DNA of 64,000 nt from Candidatus Omnitrophota bacterium (GTDB taxonomy: Bacteria; Omnitrophota; Gorgyraeia; Tantalellales; Tantalellaceae): positions 234,503-298,502 of the forward strand of contig WJMH01000012.1 of assembly GCA_014728045.1 (NCBI GenBank), in the 5' to 3' direction. The notes below the pieces were generated by a model that ran no database searches, was not told where the DNA came from, and saw nothing but the letters and a program-made list of their open reading frames with translations. Positions 61,913 through 64,000 of the stretch are shown here, piece after piece. The first letter of the stretch is position 1, and the number at the start of each line of letters is the position of its first letter. The position numbers and the translations under genes are program-made.

Positions 61913-63766
61913 ATGGATAAACAGTTGAAAAGAGGTCTTAATCTTCTGGATGTATTCTGTGTCGCCACGGGAGCGATGTTCAGTTCAGGTCTGTTCATTC
62001 TTCCGGGACTTGCTTATGTACAGGCCGGTCCGGCTGTTGTGCTTTCATATGTTCTGGCAGGACTCTTGACCCTTCCCGCGCTTTTGAGTGTAGCTGAGCT
62101 TACAACCGCCATGCCCAAGGCGGCGGGGGATTATTTCTATATAATGAGAGGGTTCGGACCGCTTTTCGGCACCCTGGCAGGATTCAGTTCCTGGTTCTCG
62201 CTCAGCCTGAAAGGGGCCTTTGCTCTGATAGGCATGGGAGCGTATCTTTCCATAATCACGGATATTCCCTTGAACGTCATAGCCGTGGCATGCTGCCTCT
62301 TTTTTGTGTTCCTGAACCTGATCGGTGTTAAGATCGCCAGCAGGTTCCAGATATTTCTGGTGGCGGGACTGATCACAATATTAACAGTATATTTTTTCTG
62401 GGGCTTAAGCGCTGTCAATCTCGATCATTTCACGCCATTTTTCTCAGAGGGGATGGGGAAAATGTTCGCCACGGCGGGCTTTGTTTTTATATCATACGGG
62501 GGTCTCACGAAGATCGCGGCTCTGGCCGAGGAGACAGAACAGCCCGGGAGGATCCTGCCTTTGGGAATGATACTGTCCATAATAGTGACAACTGTTATGT
62601 TCGCGGCGGTCATCTTCATTACAGTGGGGGTCCTCGATCTTGAGATGCTCAAGCACGACCTTACGCCCGTTTCAGACGGGGCGGGTGTTTTCGGTGGAGA
62701 GCTTTTGAAGATAATAGTCAGTGTCGGGGCCTTCCTGGCTTTCATATCAACAGCCAACGCGGGGATCATGACAGCTTCGAGATATCCACTCGGCATGAGC
62801 CGGGATAAGCTCCTGCCCAAGTGGTTCAACAAGGTAAGCCCCCGGTTCAAGACGCCTTATGTATCTATTCTTGTAACCGGCCTATTCATGGTCGCCAGTA
62901 TTTTGCTGCTGCGTCTTGAAGTTCTTGTCAAGATCGCCTCCAGTCTTCTGATAGTGCTCTTTATCTTCGCAAATCTTACGGTGATCATGTTCAGAAAGAG
63001 CAGGATCACCAGCTACCGGCCTAAATTCCGCTCACCGATGTATCCATATATACAGATCTTCGGGGTAATGAGCGGTGTTTTTATTCTGGTGGAGATGGGG
63101 ACCTTTATAATATTCCTCACGATCGGGTTCCTCGCTCTTGGCTATCTCTGGTACAGGATATACGCCAGAAAGCGTTCAAGCCAGGACTCGGCTCTCATGC
63201 ATGTATTGGAGAAGCTGGTTTCCAAGGACGAGGAGCTTGCTTCCGAGAATCTTCTGACCGAACTCAGGGATATCGTCATGAAAAGGGACGATCTTGAGAA
63301 GGACAGGTTCCACGACCTCATCGAAAAAGCGCGGGTACTGGATATAACCGAGATCATGCGGGCGGAGGACTTTTTCAGGAAGGTATCCGGCTTGATAGGT
63401 GAACAAGCGGGGCTGGATCCGGATTTCCTGTTCGATAAGTTCCTCAAGCGGGAGAAGGAGTCGAGCACCGTTCTAAGGAAGGGTCTGGCCATGCCCCACG
63501 TATTCGTGGAGAAGAAAGAATTTTTCAGCGTGCTGCTGGCAAGGGCGAAAAAAGGAGTTGTTTTCCCGAATGATGAGGTGGCCCATGTGATATTCGTTCT
63601 TGCCAGTTCATCGGACGAGCGCCAGCTTCATCTCAGGGTTCTTGCAGCTTTCGCCCAGGTGGCACAGGATCCCGAGTTCGACAAAAAATGGCTCGAGGCC
63701 GGCAACGAGGATGCGTTGAGAGAAGTGGTTCTCTTGGCCGAAAGGGACAGGGGCCCCAAAAGCTAA
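61913..63766 (+). CDS. APC-superfamily permease fused to a PTS EIIA (fructose-type) domain, copy 2
   Basis: A 617-residue paralogue of the gene at 38051. The first helix motif is VATGAMFSSGLFILPGLAYV and helix 8 contains AFISTANAGIMTASRYPLGM. The C-terminal EIIA domain has SSTVLRKGLAMPH with the active histidine at 529, followed by VAHVIFVLASSSDERQLHLR. Twelve helices occupy about residues 10-425 as in copy 1. Both copies keep the histidine and the whole EIIA fold, so the domain is probably functional. This copy has a long structured leader and a Shine-Dalgarno AAGGA, unlike copy 1. Confidence 0.88.
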   Translation: MDKQLKRGLNLLDVFCVATGAMFSSGLFILPGLAYVQAGPAVVLSYVLAGLLTLPALLSVAELTTAMPKAAGDYFYIMRGFGPLFGTLAGFSSWFSLSLKGAFALIGMGAYLSIITDIPLNVIAVACCLFFVFLNLIGVKIASRFQIFLVAGLITILTVYFFWGLSAVNLDHFTPFFSEGMGKMFATAGFVFISYGGLTKIAALAEETEQPGRILPLGMILSIIVTTVMFAAVIFITVGVLDLEMLKHDLTPVSDGAGVFGGELLKIIVSVGAFLAFISTANAGIMTASRYPLGMSRDKLLPKWFNKVSPRFKTPYVSILVTGLFMVASILLLRLEVLVKIASSLLIVLFIFANLTVIMFRKSRITSYRPKFRSPMYPYIQIFGVMSGVFILVEMGTFIIFLTIGFLALGYLWYRIYARKRSSQDSALMHVLEKLVSKDEELASENLLTELRDIVMKRDDLEKDRFHDLIEKARVLDITEIMRAEDFFRKVSGLIGEQAGLDPDFLFDKFLKREKESSTVLRKGLAMPHVFVEKKEFFSVLLARAKKGVVFPNDEVAHVIFVLASSSDERQLHLRVLAAFAQVAQDPEFDKKWLEAGNEDALREVVLLAERDRGPKS

Positions 63767-63826
63767 AAGCGTGAAAGAGCATTGAACCTAGTGAACGAGT
63801 AACATTGATCAAAGAAAGGAAATAAA

Positions 63827-64000
63827 TTGAAGGAAAAAGTCTACATCCGCACCTTCGGCTGTCAGATGAACGAAAGAGATTCCGAGCTCATCGCAGGGAT
63901 GCTTATGGAGAAGGGCCACGAGATCGTCGAATCACCCGAGGAAGCCAAGGTCATACTTTTTAATACCTGTAGCGTACGCCAGCATGCCGAGGACAGGGTA
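63827..64000 (+). CDS. miaB: tRNA-2-methylthio-N6-dimethylallyladenosine synthase, N-terminal part
   Basis: The first 58 codons of a radical SAM methylthiotransferase, cut by the window edge. It starts at TTG 63827, 7 bases after GAAAGGAAA. The N-terminal UPF0004 domain shows [20 protein letters not shown] and [17 protein letters not shown], with the first two cluster cysteines in FGCQMN and NTCSVR. MiaB adds a methylthio group to i6A37 of tRNAs. The radical SAM motif lies beyond the window. Confidence 0.93.
   Translation, partial: MKEKVYIRTFGCQMNERDSELIAGMLMEKGHEIVESPEEAKVILFNTCSVRQHAEDRV

Noticed and set aside
1..64000. CRISPR arrays, tRNA or rRNA genes, insertion sequences, integrases
   Set aside because: I looked in all gaps and saw no repeats, cloverleaf, rRNA-like sequence or transposase motifs.

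Overview
The window is one 64 kb stretch of a Gram-negative-type bacterial chromosome of moderate GC. Every convincing gene is on the + strand, and genes are packed with many 4-base ATGA or GTGA overlaps. A TonB-dependent receptor, a periplasmic binding protein and lipid-linked glycan enzymes imply an outer membrane. A 2747-residue exported protein, many radical SAM enzymes, a long nonulosonate-type glycan locus and amino-acid permeases fused to PTS EIIA domains together resemble genomes of the Candidatus Omnitrophota (PVC-adjacent) group. This placement is inferred from gene content only. I saw no rRNA, tRNA, CRISPR array, insertion sequence or phage gene. No gene-free stretch exceeds 300 bases. 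The longest gaps are 60749-61004, 42168-42412 and 51213-51416, and each is described below.

Bases 1 to about 36.8 kb form a surface-glycan locus. It opens with the tail of a UDP-GlcNAc 2-epimerase, an N-acetyl-sugar amidotransferase and a CBS-nucleotidyltransferase, the combination known from legionaminic acid (Ptm/Leg) pathways. A sulfation module follows: a sulfotransferase, APS kinase (CysC) and ATP sulfurylase (CysD, CysN), which would make PAPS for a sulfated glycan. Two further modules each pair a CMP-sugar-type cytidylyltransferase with a 2-hydroxyacid dehydrogenase, a large GT-B-like transferase and accessory enzymes (SDR, HAD phosphatase, methyltransferase, metallo-hydrolase, radical SAM). 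Nucleotide-sugar epimerases and reductases, GT2, GT4, GT26 and GT-C transferases, a WbpB/WbpD-like pair and a polyprenyl-phosphate sugar transferase complete the locus.

From 36.9 to 42.2 kb lie a split YeeE/YedE sulfur transporter, a permease-EIIA fusion, a ferritin-like protein, a zinc-ribbon TrmO-like protein and a MATE exporter. From 42.4 to 50.7 kb lies the giant exported protein, with a central membrane cluster and two GNAT-like regions.

From 50.8 to 57.2 kb is a metal-acquisition set: NikR with an autoregulatory-looking operator, then a TonB receptor behind a structured leader, an FmdE-family protein, and a FecB/FecC(D)/FecE-type ABC transporter. Nickel or a nickel chelate is the best inferred substrate. 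The end of the window holds TrpB2 behind a promoter with a perfect inverted repeat, TrmO, an ArsP/YraQ-type permease with a small CPKC thioredoxin, a methyltransferase, a second permease-EIIA fusion behind a switch-like leader, and the start of miaB.

The features most likely to be undescribed are the two cis-RNA candidates at 51295-51392 and 61796-61891, the giant protein, the repeated CMP-sugar modules of unknown product, and the CysN fusion with a degenerate kinase domain.
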